From Adiantum capillus-veneris (Eukaryota > Streptophyta > Polypodiopsida > Polypodiales > Pteridaceae): DNA of 60,000 nucleotides. Below the pieces are notes generated by a model. The model had not been told where the DNA came from, ran no database searches, and saw nothing but the letters and a program-made list of their open reading frames with translations. The stretch spans positions 72,332,435 to 72,392,434 of the forward strand of contig CM043950.1 in NCBI GenBank assembly GCA_014529385.2, in the 5' to 3' direction. Of the stretch, positions 35,250-49,259 are shown piece after piece. The translations under genes and the position numbers were made by a program. How positions within the stretch are numbered: position 1 is the stretch's first letter; the number at the start of each line of letters is the position of its first letter.

Positions 35250-36180
35250 CTGTATCTTGCTATCTCTCTCTTGAAAATACATGCTCATGTATGTGTGCGT
35301 CTGTGTTATCTATGTGTATGTATGTATATTTGTGTTATTTCATTGTAATACTCATACATAATGCAGATACACAACTACACTTAATTACGATATGCACACA
35401 TAGTATATATACATACATAAATATCACAAATAACTAACACATTGTAATACTAGTAAAATTGAATGGAAGACTTACTTGCGTGATCTGTTAAAGTCGATTC
35501 TTGTAGCGAGTTCTGGATGTATGCTGAGCTGATTTTCCTCTAATCCATTTGTAGATATGATTGTAACTTCTGTTTCTCAAAAATAGTAGTGTTGTTTAGT
35601 GATACACCTAATGGGCATAAATGGTTTAAACTAGGACATGTAGACCAAAAATACGTGTATTTCTTTGGATGAATATATACACTTTTTGGTGACCCTTACC
35701 ACAAGTGGTGGACCTTGAGACCAGTGGACTATAAGGACCTCCAAACAATACCTTGTACACTCAATCCTTCTTGGTATCTAGGTTGGACAAGTGGTGGACC
35801 TTGTTCAAATTCTCTAACCACTCTCTCTAACATGGTGACATAATTTAGGTGTGATAAATTCATATCTATGCAAACTAATATCAGTTTAGGCTTGTTAATT
35901 TGAATTTGTTTGAATTTATGTACAATATAATGATTTGAGGTTTGCATATTTGAATTTAGGTGGTATAATGATATCTTTTTGTGGTAAACTTGAATTTAAA
36001 ATCAATTTCGCGTGGAATATTTTAAATTTAAGTAGTAAAATTTAAATTTTTATAAAAAAGTTTGAATTTTAAAATTTGGGCGGGATATTTTAAAATTTAG
36101 GTGGGATATTTAAGATTTGGGAGGGATATTTTAAATTTAGGCGGGAAGGTTTTGAATTTATAGCGAGATCTCCCTTACAT
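35250..36180. other. AT-rich spacer, nothing recognised apart from stray core repeats
   Basis: Contains isolated core repeats at about 35700 and 35785. A short GCGGGATATTTTAAATTT-type tandem sequence lies at about 36000-36160. No gene recognised. Confidence 0.5.
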
Positions 36181-36186
36181 AAGAGA

Positions 36187-39100
36187 GTATAGGTTGGACA
36201 AGTGGTGGACCTTCAAGCTAGAGCATCCATGCTACTGGACATGATAGGTAGGGAATCTAGTTGAATATTGTATGTATAATATATATGTAATAGATCTAGC
36301 TTGGACAAGTGGTGGACCTTGGAACAAAACCCCATGTAAAACATATCATGCACATTCCAAGTGGTCAAAAAAATATCATTTAGAATATAGCCTTATAGGT
36401 TGGACAAGTGGTGGACCTTAACACCCAGATATTCTTCATATAATGACATAGAGTGGAAAACTGGTGAATCTTGAGACCAAACCATGCTACTAGCGATAAT
36501 AGCTTGGACAAGTGGTGGACCTTGAAAGTAAACCCCCCATCTACGAAATATCGTGGGTTTAAGGTATTTCGATGGAGCCTAGCATCTTGGAGACATCGTG
36601 CATCTTGCTTCTCTTCATGTTTCAATGGAGCCTATCTTGGACAAATGGTGGAGCATCCTTCTCTCCATGTTTCAATGGACCCTAGCTTGGACAAGTGGTG
36701 GACCTTTGCTTCTCTCTATTATTCAATAGAGTTAGCTTGGACAAGTGGTGGACCTTGGAACCAAACCCCCATTTAAAACCTATCATGGTCACTCCAAGTG
36801 GTGAGAAAGAATAACCTTTAAGATATAGCCTTATAGGTTGGACAAGTGGTGGACCTTAACACCCTAATATTCTTAATATAATGACACTCCAAGTAGTGAG
36901 AAAGAATAACCTTTAAGATATAGCCTTATAGGTTGGACAAGTGGTGGACCTTAACACCCTAATATTCTTAATATAATGACACAGAGTGAAAAAGTGGTGA
37001 ATCTTGAGACAAAACCACTCATGCTACTAGCACTAATAGCTTGGACAAGTGGTGGACCTTGAACGTAAACCCCCCATGTTTCAATAGAGTTAGCTTCGAC
37101 AAATGGTGGAGCATCCTTCTCTCCATGTTTCAATGGGACGTAGCTTAGACAAGTGGTGGACCTTTGCTTCTCTCTATGATTCAATAGAGTTAGCTTGGAC
37201 AAGTGGTGGACCTTGGAACCAAAGCCCCATGTAAAACCTATCATGGTCACTCCAAGTGGTAATAAAGAATAACCTTTAAGATGTAGCCTTATAGGTTGGA
37301 CAATTGGTGGACCTTAACACGCGCATATTCTTAATATAATGACATAGAGTGGAAAAATGGTGAATCTTGAGACCAAACCACTCAAGCTACTAGCAATAAT
37401 CGCTTGGACAAGTGGTGGACCTTGAATGTAAACCCCTCATCTACGACATATCGTGGGTTTAATGTTTTTCAATGGAGCCTAGCATCTTGGAGACATGGTG
37501 CACCTTGCTTCTCCTCATGTTTCAATGGAGCCTACCTTGGACAAATGGTGGAGCATCCTTCTCTCCATGTTTCAATGGACCCTAGCTTAGACAAGGGGTG
37601 GACCTTTGCTTCTCTCTATGTTTCATTAGAGTTAGCTTGGACAAGTGGTGGACCTTGGAACCAAACCCCCATGTAAAACCTATCATGGTCACTCCAAGTA
37701 GTAAGAAAGAATAACCTTTAAGATGTAGCCTTATAGGTGGGACAAGTGGTGGACCTTAACACCCACATATTCTTAATAAAAGTGGTGAATCTTGAGACCA
37801 AACCACTCAGGCTACTAGCAATAATGTATCGTGGGTTTAATATATTTCGATGGAGCCTAGCATCTTGGAGACATGGTTGAGCTTGCTTCTCGTCATGTTT
37901 CAATGGAGCCTATCTTGGACAAATGGTGGAGCATCCTTCTCTCCATGTTTCAATGGACTCTAGCTTGGACAAGTGGTGGACCTTTGTTTCTCTCTATGTT
38001 TCAATAGAGTTAGCTTGGACAAGTGGTGGACCTTGGAACCAAACCCCCATGTAAAACCTATAATGGTCACTCCAAGTGGTAATAAAGAATAACCTTTAAG
38101 ATGTAGCCTTATAGGTTGGACAAGTGGTGGACCTTAACACGCGCATATTCTTAATATAATGACATAGAGTGGAAAAGTGGTGAATCTTGAGACCAAACCA
38201 ATCAGGCTTCCACCAATAATAGCTTGGACAAGTGTGGAACTTGAATGTAAACCCCTCATCTACGACATATCGTGGGTTTAATGTTTTTGGATGGAGCCTA
38301 GCATCTTGGAGACATGGTGCACCTTGATTCTCCTCATGTGTCAATGGAGCCTACCTTGGACAAATGATGGAGCATCCTTCTCTCCATGTTTCAATGGACC
38401 CTAGCTTAGACAAGGGGTGGACCTTTGCTTCTCTCTATGCTTCAATAGAGTTAGCTTGGACAAGTGGTGGACCATGGAACCAAACCCCCATGTAAAACAT
38501 ATCATGGTCACTCCAAGTAGTAAGAAAGAATAACCTTTAAGATGTAGCCTTATAGGTTGGACAAGTGGTGGACCTTAACACCCACATATTCTTAATAAAA
38601 GTGGTGAATCTTGAGACCAAACCACTCAGGCTACTAGCAATAATAGCTTGGACAAGTGGTGGACCTTGAATGTAAACCCCTCATCTACGAAATATCGTGG
38701 GTTTAATGTATTTCGATGGAGCCTAGCATCTTGGAGACATGGTGCAGCTTGCTTCTCGTCATGTTTCAATGGAGCCTATCTTGGACAAATGGTGGAGCAT
38801 CCTTCTCTCCATGTTTCAATGGACCCTAGCTTGGACAAGTGGTGGACCTTTGTTTCTCTCTATGTTTCAATAGAGTTAGCTTGGACAAGTGGTGGACCTT
38901 GGAACCAAACCCCCATGTAAAACCTATCATGGTCACTCCAAGTGGTAATAAAGAATAACCTTTAAGATGTAGCCTTATAGGTTGGACAAGTGGTGGACCT
39001 TAACACGCGCATATTCTTAATATAATGACATAGAGTGGAAAAGTGGTGAATCTTGAGACCAAACCACTCAGGCTACTAGCAATAATAGCTTGGACAAGTG

Positions 39101-42100
39101 GTGGACCTTGAATGTAAACCCTCATCTACGACATATCGTGGGTTTAATGTTTTTCGATGGAGCCTAGCATCTTGGAGACATGGTGCACCTTGCTTCTCCT
39201 CATGTTTCAATGGAGCCTACCTTGGACAAATGGTGGAGCATCCTTCTCTCCATGTTTCAATGGACCCTAGCTTATACAAGGGGTGGACCTTTTCTTATCT
39301 CTATGTTTCAATAGAGTTAGCTTGGACAAGTGGTGGACCTTGGAACCAAACCCCCATGTAAAACCTATCCAAGTCACTCCAAGTAGTAAGAAAGACTAAC
39401 CTTTAAGATGTAGCCTTAAAGGTTGGACAAGTGGTGGACCTTAACACCCACATATTCTTAATAAAAGTGGTGAATCTTGAGACCAAACCACTCAGTCTAC
39501 TAGCAATAATAGCTTGGACAAGTGGTGGACCTTGAATGTAAACCCCTCATCTACGAAATATCGTGGGTTTAATGTATTTCCATGGAGCCTAGCATCAGAC
39601 ATGGTGCAGCTTGCTTCTCGTCATGTTTCAATGGAGCCTATCTTGGACAAATGGTGGAGCATCCTTCTCTCCATGTTTCAATGGACCCTAGCTTGGATAA
39701 GTGATGGACCTTTGTTTCTCTCTATGTTTCAATAGAGTTAGCTTGGACAAGTGGTGGACCTTGGAACCAAACCCCCATGTAAAACCTATCATGGTCACTC
39801 CAAGTGGTAATAAAGAATAACCTTTAAGATATAGCCTTATAGGTTGGACAAGTGGTGGACCTTAACACGCACATATTCTTAATATAATGACATAGAGTGG
39901 AAACGTGGTGACTCTTGAGACCAAACCACTCAGGCTACTAGCAATAGTAGCTTCGACAAGTGGTGGACCTTGAATGTAAACCCCTCATCTATGACATATC
40001 GTGGGTTTAATGTTTTTCGATGGAGCCTAGCATCTTGGAGAAATGGTGCACCTTGCTTCTCCTCATGTTTCAATGGAGCCTACCTTGGACAAATGGTGGA
40101 GCATCCTTCTCTCCATGTTTCAATGGACCCTAGCTTAGACAAGGGGTGGACCTTTGCTTCTCTCTATGTTTCAATAGAGTTAGCTTGGACAAGTGGTGGA
40201 CCTTGGCACCAAACCCCCATGTAAAACCTATCATGGTCACTCCAAGTAGTAAGAAAGAATAACCTTTAAAATGTAGCCTTATAGGTTGGACAAGTGGTGG
40301 ACCTTAACACCCACATATTCTTAATAAAAGTGGTGAATCTTGAGACCAAACCACTCAGGCTACTAGCAATAATAGCTTGGACAAGTGGTGGACCTTGAAT
40401 GTAAACCCCTCATCTACGAAATATCGTGGGTTTAATGTTTTCCGATGGAGCCTAGCATCTTGGAGACATGGTGCACCTTGATTCTCCTCATGTTTCAATG
40501 GAGCCTATCTTGGACAAATGGTGGAGCATCCTTCTCTCCATGTTTCAATGGACCCTAGCTTGGACAAGTGGTGGACCTTTGTTTCTCTCTATGTTTCAAT
40601 AGAGTTAGCTTGGACAAGTGGTGGACCTTGGAACCAAACCCCCATGTAAAACCTATCATGGTCACTCCAAGTGGTAATAAAGAATAACTTTTAAGATGTA
40701 GCCTTATAGGTTGGACAAGTGGTGGACTTTAACACGCGCATATTCTTAATATAATGACATAGAGTGGAAAAGTGGTGAATCTTGAGACCAAACCACTCAG
40801 GCTACTACCAATAATAGCTTGGACAAGTGTTGGACCTTGAATGTAAACCCCTCATCTACGACATATCGTGGGTTTAATGTTTTTCGATGGAGCCTAGCAT
40901 CTTGGAGACATGGTGCACCTTGCTTCTCCTCATGCTTCAATGGAGCCTACCTTGGACAAATGGTGGAGCATCCTTCTCTCCATGTTTCAATGGACCCTAG
41001 CTTAGACAAGGGGTGGACCTTTGCTTCTCTCTATGTTTCAATAGAGTTAGCTTGGACAAGTGGTGGACCTTGGAACCAAACCCCCATGTAAAACCTATCA
41101 TGGTCACTCCAAGTAGTAAGAAAGAATAACCTTTAAGATGTAGCCTTATAGGTGGGACAAGTGGTGGACCTGAACACCCACATATTCTTAATAAAAGTGG
41201 TGAATCTTGAGACCAAACCACTCAGGCTACTAGCAATAATAATTAGGGATAACCATTAAGATATAGTCTTTCAAGGGGTGAGAAAGAATAACCATTAACA
41301 TATAGTCTTATAGGTTGGACAAGTGGTGGACCTTAACACCCAAATATTCTTAATATAATGACAGAGAGTGGAAAAGTGGTGAATCTTGAGAGCAAACCAC
41401 GCATGCTACTAGCGATAATAGGTTGGAAAAATTGTTGATCTTGAATGTAAACCCTCATGTACAAAATACGTGGGTTTAAGGTATTTCGATGGAGCCTAGC
41501 ATCTTGGAGACATGGTGCAGCTTGCTTCTCTTCATGTTTCAATGGAGCCTATCTTGGACAAATGGTGGAGCATCCTTCTCTCCATGTTTCAATGGACCCT
41601 AGCTTGGACAAGTGGTGGACCTTTGCTTCTCTCTATGTTTCAATAGAGTTAGCTTGGACAAGTGGTGGACCTTGGAACCAAACCCCCATGTAAAACCTAT
41701 CATGGTCACTCCAAGTGGTCAGAAAGAATAACCATTAAGATATAGTCTTATAGGTTGGACAAGTGGTGGACCTTAATACCCAAATATTCTTAATATAATG
41801 ACACAGAGTGAAAAAGTGGTGAATCTTGAGACCAAACCCTCATGCTACTAGCGTTAATAGGTTGGACAATGGTGGACCTTGAATGTAAACTTTCCATGTT
41901 TCAATAGAGTTAGCTTCGACAAATGGTGGAGCATCCTTCTCTCCATGTTTCAATGGAGCTTGGACAAGTGGTAGCTTGGACAAGTGGTGGACCTTGGAAC
42001 CAAACCCCTATGTAAAACATATCATGGACATTTCAAGTGGTGAGAAAGAATAACCTTTAAGATATACCCTTATAGGTTGGACAAGTGGTGGACCTTAACA

Positions 42101-45100
42101 CCCAGATATTCTTAATATAATGACATAGAGTGGAAAAGTGGTGAATCTTGAGACCAAACCACTCATGCTACTAGGATAATAGCTTGGAAAAGTGACTACC
42201 TTGATTAAACCCCACATGTAAACAATATCGTGGGTTTAAGGTATTTCGATGGATCCTAGAATCTTGGAGACATGGTGCACTTGCTTCTTTCATGTTTCAA
42301 TGGAGCCTATCTTGGACAAATGGTGGAGCATCCTTCTCTCCATGTTTCAATGGACCCTAGCTTGGACAAGTGGTGGACCTTTGCTTCTCTCTATGTTTCA
42401 ATAGAGTTAGCTTGGACAAGTGGTGGACCTTGAAACCAAACCCCCATGTAAAACTATCATGGTCACTCCAAGTGGTGAGAAAGAATAACCTTTAAGATAT
42501 ATCCTTATAGGTTGGACAAGTGGTGGACCTTAAAACCAGATATTCATAATATAATGACATAGAGTGGAAAAGTGGTGAATCTTGAGACCAAACCACTCAT
42601 GCTACTAAATAATAGGTTGGACAAGTGGTGGACCTTGAATGTAAACCCCCATGTACGAAATATCATGGGTTTAAGGTATTTCAATGGAGCCTAGCATCTT
42701 GGAGACATGGTGCAGATTGCTTCCCTTCATGTTTCAATGGAGCCTATCTTGGACAAATGGTGGAGCATCCTTCTCTCCATGTTTCAATGGAGCCTAGCTT
42801 GGACAAGTGGTGGACCTTTGCTTCTCTCTATGTTTCAATAGAGTTAGCTTGGACAAGTGGTGGGCCTTGGAACCAAACCCCATGTAAAACCTATCATGGT
42901 AACTCCAAGTGGTGAGAAAGAATAACCTTTAAGATATAGCCTTATAGGTTGGACAAGTGGTGGACCTTAACACCCAGATATTCTTAATATAATGACATAG
43001 AGTGGAAAAGTGGTGAATCTTGAGACCAAACCACTCATGCTACTAGGGATAATAGCTTGGACAAGTGGTGGACCTTGAATGTAAACCCCCATGTTAAAAA
43101 TATCGTGGGTTTAAGGTATTTCAATGGAGCCTAGCATCTTGGAGACATGGTGCAAGCTTGCTTCTCTTCATGTTTCAATGGAGCCTATCTTCCAAATGGT
43201 GGAGCATCCTTCTCTAAATGTTTCAATGGACCCTAGCTTGGACAAGTGGTGGACCTTTGCTTCTCTCTATGTTTCCATAGAGTTAGCTTGGACAAGTGGT
43301 GGACCTTGAAACCAAACCCCCATGTAAAACCTATCATGGTCATTCCAAGTGGTGAGAAAATAATACCCTTAAGATCTAGCCTTATAGGTTGGACAAGTGG
43401 TCGACCTTAACACCCAAATCTTCTTAATATAATGACATAGAGTGAAAAAGTGGTGAATCTTGAGACCAAACCACTCATGCTACTAGCGTTAATAGGTTGG
43501 ACAAGTGGTGGACCTTGAATGTAAACCCCCCATGTTCAATCAAGAGTTAGCTTCGACAAATGGTAGAGGATCCTTCTCTCCATGTTTCAATGGAGCCTAG
43601 CTTGGACAAGTGGTGGACCTTTGCTTCTCTCTATGTTTCAATAGAGTTAGCTTGGACAAGTGGTGGGCCTTGGAACCAAACCCCATGTAAAACCTATCAT
43701 GGACATTCAAGTGGTGAGAAAGAATAAAGTTTAAGATATAGCCTTATAGGTTGGACAAGTGGTGGACCTTAGCACCCAGATATTCTTAATAGTAATGACA
43801 TAGAGTGGAAAAGTGGTGAATCTTGAGACCAAACCACTCATGCTACTAGAGATAATAGGTTGGACAAGTGGTGGACCTTGAATGTAAACCCCCCATGTAC
43901 AAAATATCATGGGTTTAAGGTATTTCAATGGAGCCTTAGCATCTTGGAGACATGGTGTAGCTTGCTTCTCTTCATGTTTCAATGGAGCCTATCTTGGACA
44001 AATGGTGGAGCATCCTTCTCTCCATGTTTCAATGGACCCTAGCTTGGACAAGTGGTGGACCTTTGCTTCTCTCTATGTTTCAATAGAGTTAGCTTGGACA
44101 AGTGGTGGACCTTGGAACCAAACCCCCATGTAAAACCTATCATGGTCACTCCAAGTGGTGAGAAAGAATACCCTTTAAGATATAGCCTTATAGGTTGGAC
44201 AAGTGGTGGACCTTAACACCCAGATATTCTTAATATAATGACATAGAGTGGAAAAGTGGTGAATCTTGAGATCAAACCACTCATGCTACTAGTGATAATA
44301 GGTTGGACAAGTGGTGGACCTTGAATGTAAACCCCCATGTACGAAATATCATGGGTTTAAGATATTTCAATGGAGCCTAGCATTTTGGAGACATGTGCAG
44401 CTTGCTTCTCTTCATGTTTCAATCAAACCTGGTTTGGACAAATGGTGGAGCATCCTTCTCTCCATGTTTCAATGGAGCCTAGCTTGGACAAGTGGTGGAC
44501 CTTTGATTCTCTCTATGTTTCAATAGAGTTAGCTTGGACAAGTGGTGGACCTTGGAACCATACCCCTATGTAAAACCCATCATGTGCATTCCAAGTGGTG
44601 GTAAATAATACCATTTAAGATATTGCCGTATAGGTTGGACAAGTGGTCGACCTTCACACCCAGATCTTCTTAACGTAATGACATAGAGTGGAAAAGTGGT
44701 GAATCTTGAGACCAAACCACTCATGATACTAGAGATAATAGGTTGGACAAGTGGTGGACCTTGAATGTAAACTCCCCATGTACAAAATATCGTGGGTTTA
44801 AGGTATTTCAATGGATCTTAGCATCTTGGAGACATGGTGCAGCTTGCTTCTCTTCATGTTTCAATGGAGCCTATCTTGGAAAAATGGTGGAGCATCCTTC
44901 TCTCCATGTTTCAATGGACCCTAGCTTAGACAAGTGGTGGACCTTTGCTTCTCTCTATGTTTCAATAGAGTTAGCTTGGACAAGTGGTGGAACTTGGAAC
45001 CAAACCCCCATGTAAAACCTATCATGGTCATTCCAAGTGGTGAGAAAGAATACCCTTTAAGATATAGCCTTATAGGTTGGAGAAGTGGTGGACCTTAACA

Positions 45101-46020
45101 CCCAGATCTTCTTAATATAATGACATAGAGTGGAAAAGTGGTGAATCTTGACATCTAACCACTCATGCTACTAGTGATAATAGGTTAGACAAGTGGTGGA
45201 CCTTGAATGTAAACCCCCCATGTACGAAATATCATGGGTTTAAGATATTTCAATGGAGCCTAGCATTTTGGAGACATGGTGGAGCTTGCTTCTCTTCATG
45301 TTTCAATCAAACCTGGCTTGGACAAATGGTGGAGCATCCTTCTCTCCATGTTTCAATGGAGCCTAGCTTGGAGAAGTGGTGGACCTTTGATTCTCTCTAT
45401 GTTTCAATAGAGTTAGCTTGGACAAGTGGTGGACCTTGGAACCATACCCCTATGTAAAACCCATCATGTGCATTCCAAGTGGTGGTAAATAATACCATTT
45501 AAGATATTGCCGTATAGGTTGGACAAGTGGTGGACCTTAACACCCAGATCTTCTTAATATAATGACAGAGTGGAAAAGTGGTGAATCTTGAGACCAAACC
45601 ACTCATTCTACTAGGGATAATAGGTTGGACAAGTGGTGGACCTTGAATGTAAACCCCACATATACAAAATATCATGGGTTTAAGGTATTTCAATGGAGCC
45701 TAGCATCTCAAAGACATGGTGCATCTTGCTTCTCTTCATGTTTCAATGGAGCCTATTTTAGACAAATGGTGGAGCATCCTTCTCTCCATGTTTCAATGGA
45801 CCCTAGATTGGACAAGTGGTGGACCTTTGCTTCTCTCTATGTTTCAATATAGTTAGCCTATATTAGACAATTAGTAGACCTCGAATCTCTCCATGTTGTC
45901 TAGAGCTGAGCTTGGACAAGTGGTGGACCTTACTTTTCCCTTCCCTTAGTTTACTAGCTTAAATGATCACTATGTATACTTGCTTAGATCTAGCTTGAAC
46001 AAGTGGTGGAACTTGTATTC
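36187..46020 (+). repeat. Minisatellite block 2: ~430-bp units of a 20-bp core
   Basis: Each ~420-445-bp unit contains four or five copies of TTGGACAAGTGGTGGACCTT separated by recurrent spacers (TGAATGTAAACCCC.., TTTCGATGGAGCCTAGCATC.., CATGTTTCAATGGACCCTAG.., TATGTTTCAATAGAGTTAGC.., CATGTAAAACCTATCATGG.., TAGCCTTATAGG..). Unit starts (GCTTGGACAAG before TGAATGTAAACCCC) fall at 38646, 39088, 39512, 39950, 40375 and 40817. All cores point the same way. The many 60-100-codon open frames here (DKWWTLNVNP.., SSCFNGAYLGQMVEHPSLHV..) are the repeat read in frame, not genes. Confidence 0.97.
38220..41230 (+). repeat. Alternating A/B higher-order repeat (~866 bp)
   Basis: Successive unit lengths are 442, 424, 438, 425 and 442 bp. 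Long units carry CACGCGCATATTCTTAATATAATGACATAG (the first C of CGCG is A at 39866); short ones carry CACCCACATATTCTTAATAAAAG. They alternate strictly, so the duplicating unit was an A+B dimer of ~866 bp. Outside this stretch units are of mixed type. Confidence 0.85.
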
Positions 46021-46084
46021 ACACAAACTTAATCCATTACAAAAAAGTATATGTTAAAATAACATTTGGTTTTTTTTGTTTCAG

Positions 46085-48754
46085 GAAAGATGGCTCCAAA
46101 AAAACAGGTTGCAAGGGTTGCTGTCTCAGTTGACTATACTTGCAATGATCTTAGGAAATGGTATTTGGACATACATGGTATAGAGGGTGCACAATTTCAT
46201 AAGGTGCATCTATTTATTGCCAAAAAGGAGAATGACAGCTTGTTTGAAGATGTTGGACAAGTTGTGGAAGCATCTGTCTCTGTAGTTGATAGTCATCCAG
46301 AGGTGGAATGCATTGACATTCTAGTTCCAATGAATCTAGAATTTCAACTATCTCCAGGAGCATATGCATTGGAGCGCATGTCTAGAAACAAAGAAGAGAC
46401 AATGTTTTCTCGAGGATGGAAGTTTGCAGAATCAAATCCAAATATCACAGCAGATCAACTTCAAAGCTCCATCATTGCCACACTACAACGAAAAAAGGTG
46501 AAAGCTTCACGACCACCATCCACAAAGAAGCAAGCAAAAGTGCAGAAAGTAGAAGCTAAGTGAACTAGTTCCATTTTGGATGTAGACAAGGCATCTTTGG
46601 CATCCTCATCAACAGAGGGTTCAATGTCAAAGATGAGAATTGTGGATCCAGATGTTTTAGAAGCTGAGGCCATGAAAGGACAAGAAAAAGATACAGGTGG
46701 AATGAATAAGTACATAAATTATTTTCCTTTCCAATATAGAGAATTTGATATCCCTATTCAAAATTGTTGGCTTGCTCCTGATCACTATAATGCACGTATT
46801 ATGGATAAAAAAACACGCTGAAAGTGTGTTATTTGGATTTTCACAGAGTACGACCAAACCTGCAGCATGTGCATATTTGATGCCTGTTCGAAATGCAAAA
46901 TCAAAGAAGGAGACTCCTTTGGCAGTAGAAGAGGTAGAGGAGCAAAAAATTAAAGATTATCATTATTGGATTCTTGATGGGCAGCATTCAATCTATGCTG
47001 CAAAATTTTTGCTTCACAATGAACAAAACAACAAAGAGATCTTTGAAAGACTGATTAGCGTGTATAAATTTAGAAAGGCTCGCATTGTTGTGAATGCTCC
47101 TCCATTTGTTGCAACTGCTATATCTGCCATTGCAAATGAGGAGGCTCAGGCATTGTATGTCAAGCAACCTTACAGCCAAATATTGAGACATTTACGGAGT
47201 CAATGGATCTTCTCAGGACGACCACCAAAGGCAGCAAGTGGAATTGCAGAGGGACATGCATCTCGTGCCGGATGGGATGTAAGTTATTTTCTTTGTCTTT
47301 TTGATAGTGTTTAATTAACAAATCTTGCTCAATAGTTTAATTATTTCTCTATTTCTTTTTAGTCTTTTCTTCGATTGGCAAGAATGAGTGCAGCAGCAAG
47401 TTGGATTGCTAAACAGGCACACATGGTCACGTACTCTGATTTAGTTTATGATTGCTGGATAGAAATCATTGAAAATCTAGAAGAGGAGAATAAGAAACCC
47501 CCAACAACTGTATTTAGATACCTTTGTGGCCTTGAGGAATCAGAGGTAAAGACTATTCAAGAAGAGATTAGAGATGAGAAGATTTTACTGTCAAAGAGTG
47601 CAAAGGATGGTGATGCAACTGACATGTATGATCAAATCAAGCAGTTGAAGCAAGACAAATTGATTCAAGATGCACTTCTTGAAGGCTTCAACAATTTGAA
47701 TGAGTCTTCACCATGTAAAGACTGGGAGGAGGTGGTCAAAATGTATAACATCAATGATGTTGTTTATAAAACAATTTTAATGCTATGCGAGGAATGGATC
47801 AGATCTAGTTTGACGCGTGGAACAAAGAAAATGGCTTTTCCAGATGGAGCAATAAAATACATGCAATGGGCAATTCACCTTCAAAAGGAGAAAACTGAGC
47901 CTAGAGATTTGCCATGGTCAATCTATGTGGTGAGCCTACAAATGGAAGGCAATCTCTACTTGATGCGCCACTTCAATAATAAAGTGCCTATTGGCTTATG
48001 TGTTTTAGATATGACAAAAAACGTTGGAGGCAATTTGAAGTGGAGTGAGGAGACATTTAACAATGCTTTGGATGGGATCTTGGCTATTGCTGGAGGGTCA
48101 ACAGATCCTGGATTTGTCTTTCTTGCATTTGTGGATTTCACTAACTTCACAAAATTGCAATGTGCCTTTGACGCCATGGGAGATAATCTGAGCTACCATT
48201 GTTGTGGTGCATTGCATCACTTTCCATCAGCTCCTTGCAAAGGAGCAATTCAATTCCTAACAGTTATTGCCTTCTTGGGACAAGGAAATGCATTTGAAGA
48301 CCTGAGAAGAAGATTAGAGGAACATCCCATGCCAATTGATTGTTCTCTTCTTCAAGTAGCAGATAACGATATGTCAGATTTGCAATATTTGGAGGCCAAA
48401 AAAAGAGCTTTGGTCAAGCACTACATTCGTACATATTGTTTTGAAGACCGCAAGCTTGTTGATGTTTTTGGTGATGGCTCCTTGGTTGCACAAGAAGGAA
48501 TACAACAGAAAAAAGAAGTTATCTGCTTAATTGATAGTGTGGAGGAGGCAAAAAGCGTGGAGACCATGCTGCTAGACTTTGTTAAGTCTCATGAAGATAT
48601 AGAAAAATGGGCTGGACTTCAACAATCCACTTCGCAATCAGGCGACATTGTGCCTGTTACAGAGGAGTGCTCTCCACAAAGAGAAGAAGAACAACAACAA
48701 CACCATCCTCTGTCAATGGAGGACTTTTTGGAAATGGAGACACGTATGTTTTGA
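46085..48754 (+). pseudogene. DGQHS-motif (ParB/DGQHR-like) protein, upstream exons
   Basis: An acceptor (TTGTTTCAG, ending 46084) precedes GAAAG-ATG (ATG 46090, MAPKKQVARVAVSVDY). The first frame carries a helical, Lys-rich segment, meets an in-frame TGA at 46561-46563 (one C-to-T step from CGA), then continues open to 46821. The frame shifts by one in a run of seven A (46807-46813). The shifted frame has PVRNAKSKK and DYHYWILDGQHSIYAAKFLL (DGQHS at 46976-46990), like the DGQHR/ParB-type nucleotide-binding motif. A GT-AG intron at 47279-47362 (84 bp, phase 0) joins WD to SFLRLARM. The last exon runs to a GTATGT donor after 48743 (phase 1), or to a stop at 48752-48754 if unspliced; it contains PGFVFLAFVDF and HCCGALHHFPSAPCKG. 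I do not know the function; a chromatin or transposon-associated role is inference. Confidence 0.6.
47279..47362 (+). other. Intron, 84 bp, phase 0
   Basis: GTAAGTTATTTTC at the donor and TTTCTTTTTAG at the acceptor. Removing it joins two protein-like frames in register. Confidence 0.85.
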
Positions 48755-49259
48755 GTTTCTTGTGCATGTTAGTGTTTCTTGTTACTGATTTGATACTCTT
48801 AATGTTAGATTTTGCTTTATATAGTATTGATTGAGTTTGTATTTTGTATCTCAAGCATTCAAGGTTTGAATGTAAATAGTAAATTACTTGAGTTTTTGAA
48901 TGGTGGATCTGTAGACTAAAACTATAACATTTAATACTCACAAAGACTTAATTACTTAAGAGCTTGAACTCAATAAGTTTTGGACCTTTTATCAATACCC
49001 CCTTGATATGATACATTAGATCGTAGCATGGTTAAATGGTGATGCTTCATAAATTGAACCTAGCTTAGACAGGTGCTCGAGCCTAAATTTAAACTAACCT
49101 TGCTAGAAGGGAGCTTATGTTTGGACTTTGAGAACTAGCATAAGTAATCAATTAGAGCATAGATTAGACATGTGGTGGTGTCCGGCCTTAGAGACCAAAA
49201 TCTTAATGAGCTTGGAAAGGTATTTAAGTACTGCAATTTACTTAGTTTTAGTACTCATT

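Noticed and set aside
36380-45850. Dozens of 60-100-codon open frames with similar translations (DKWWTLNVNP.., SSCFNGAYLGQ.., on both strands)
   Set aside because: They are the minisatellite read in frame; the same peptide recurs at the repeat period and on both strands, with no start context or splice support.
36187-46020. Regularly spaced short repeats resembling a CRISPR array
   Set aside because: Spacers are themselves repeated and of variable length, the organism is eukaryotic, and no cas genes are present.
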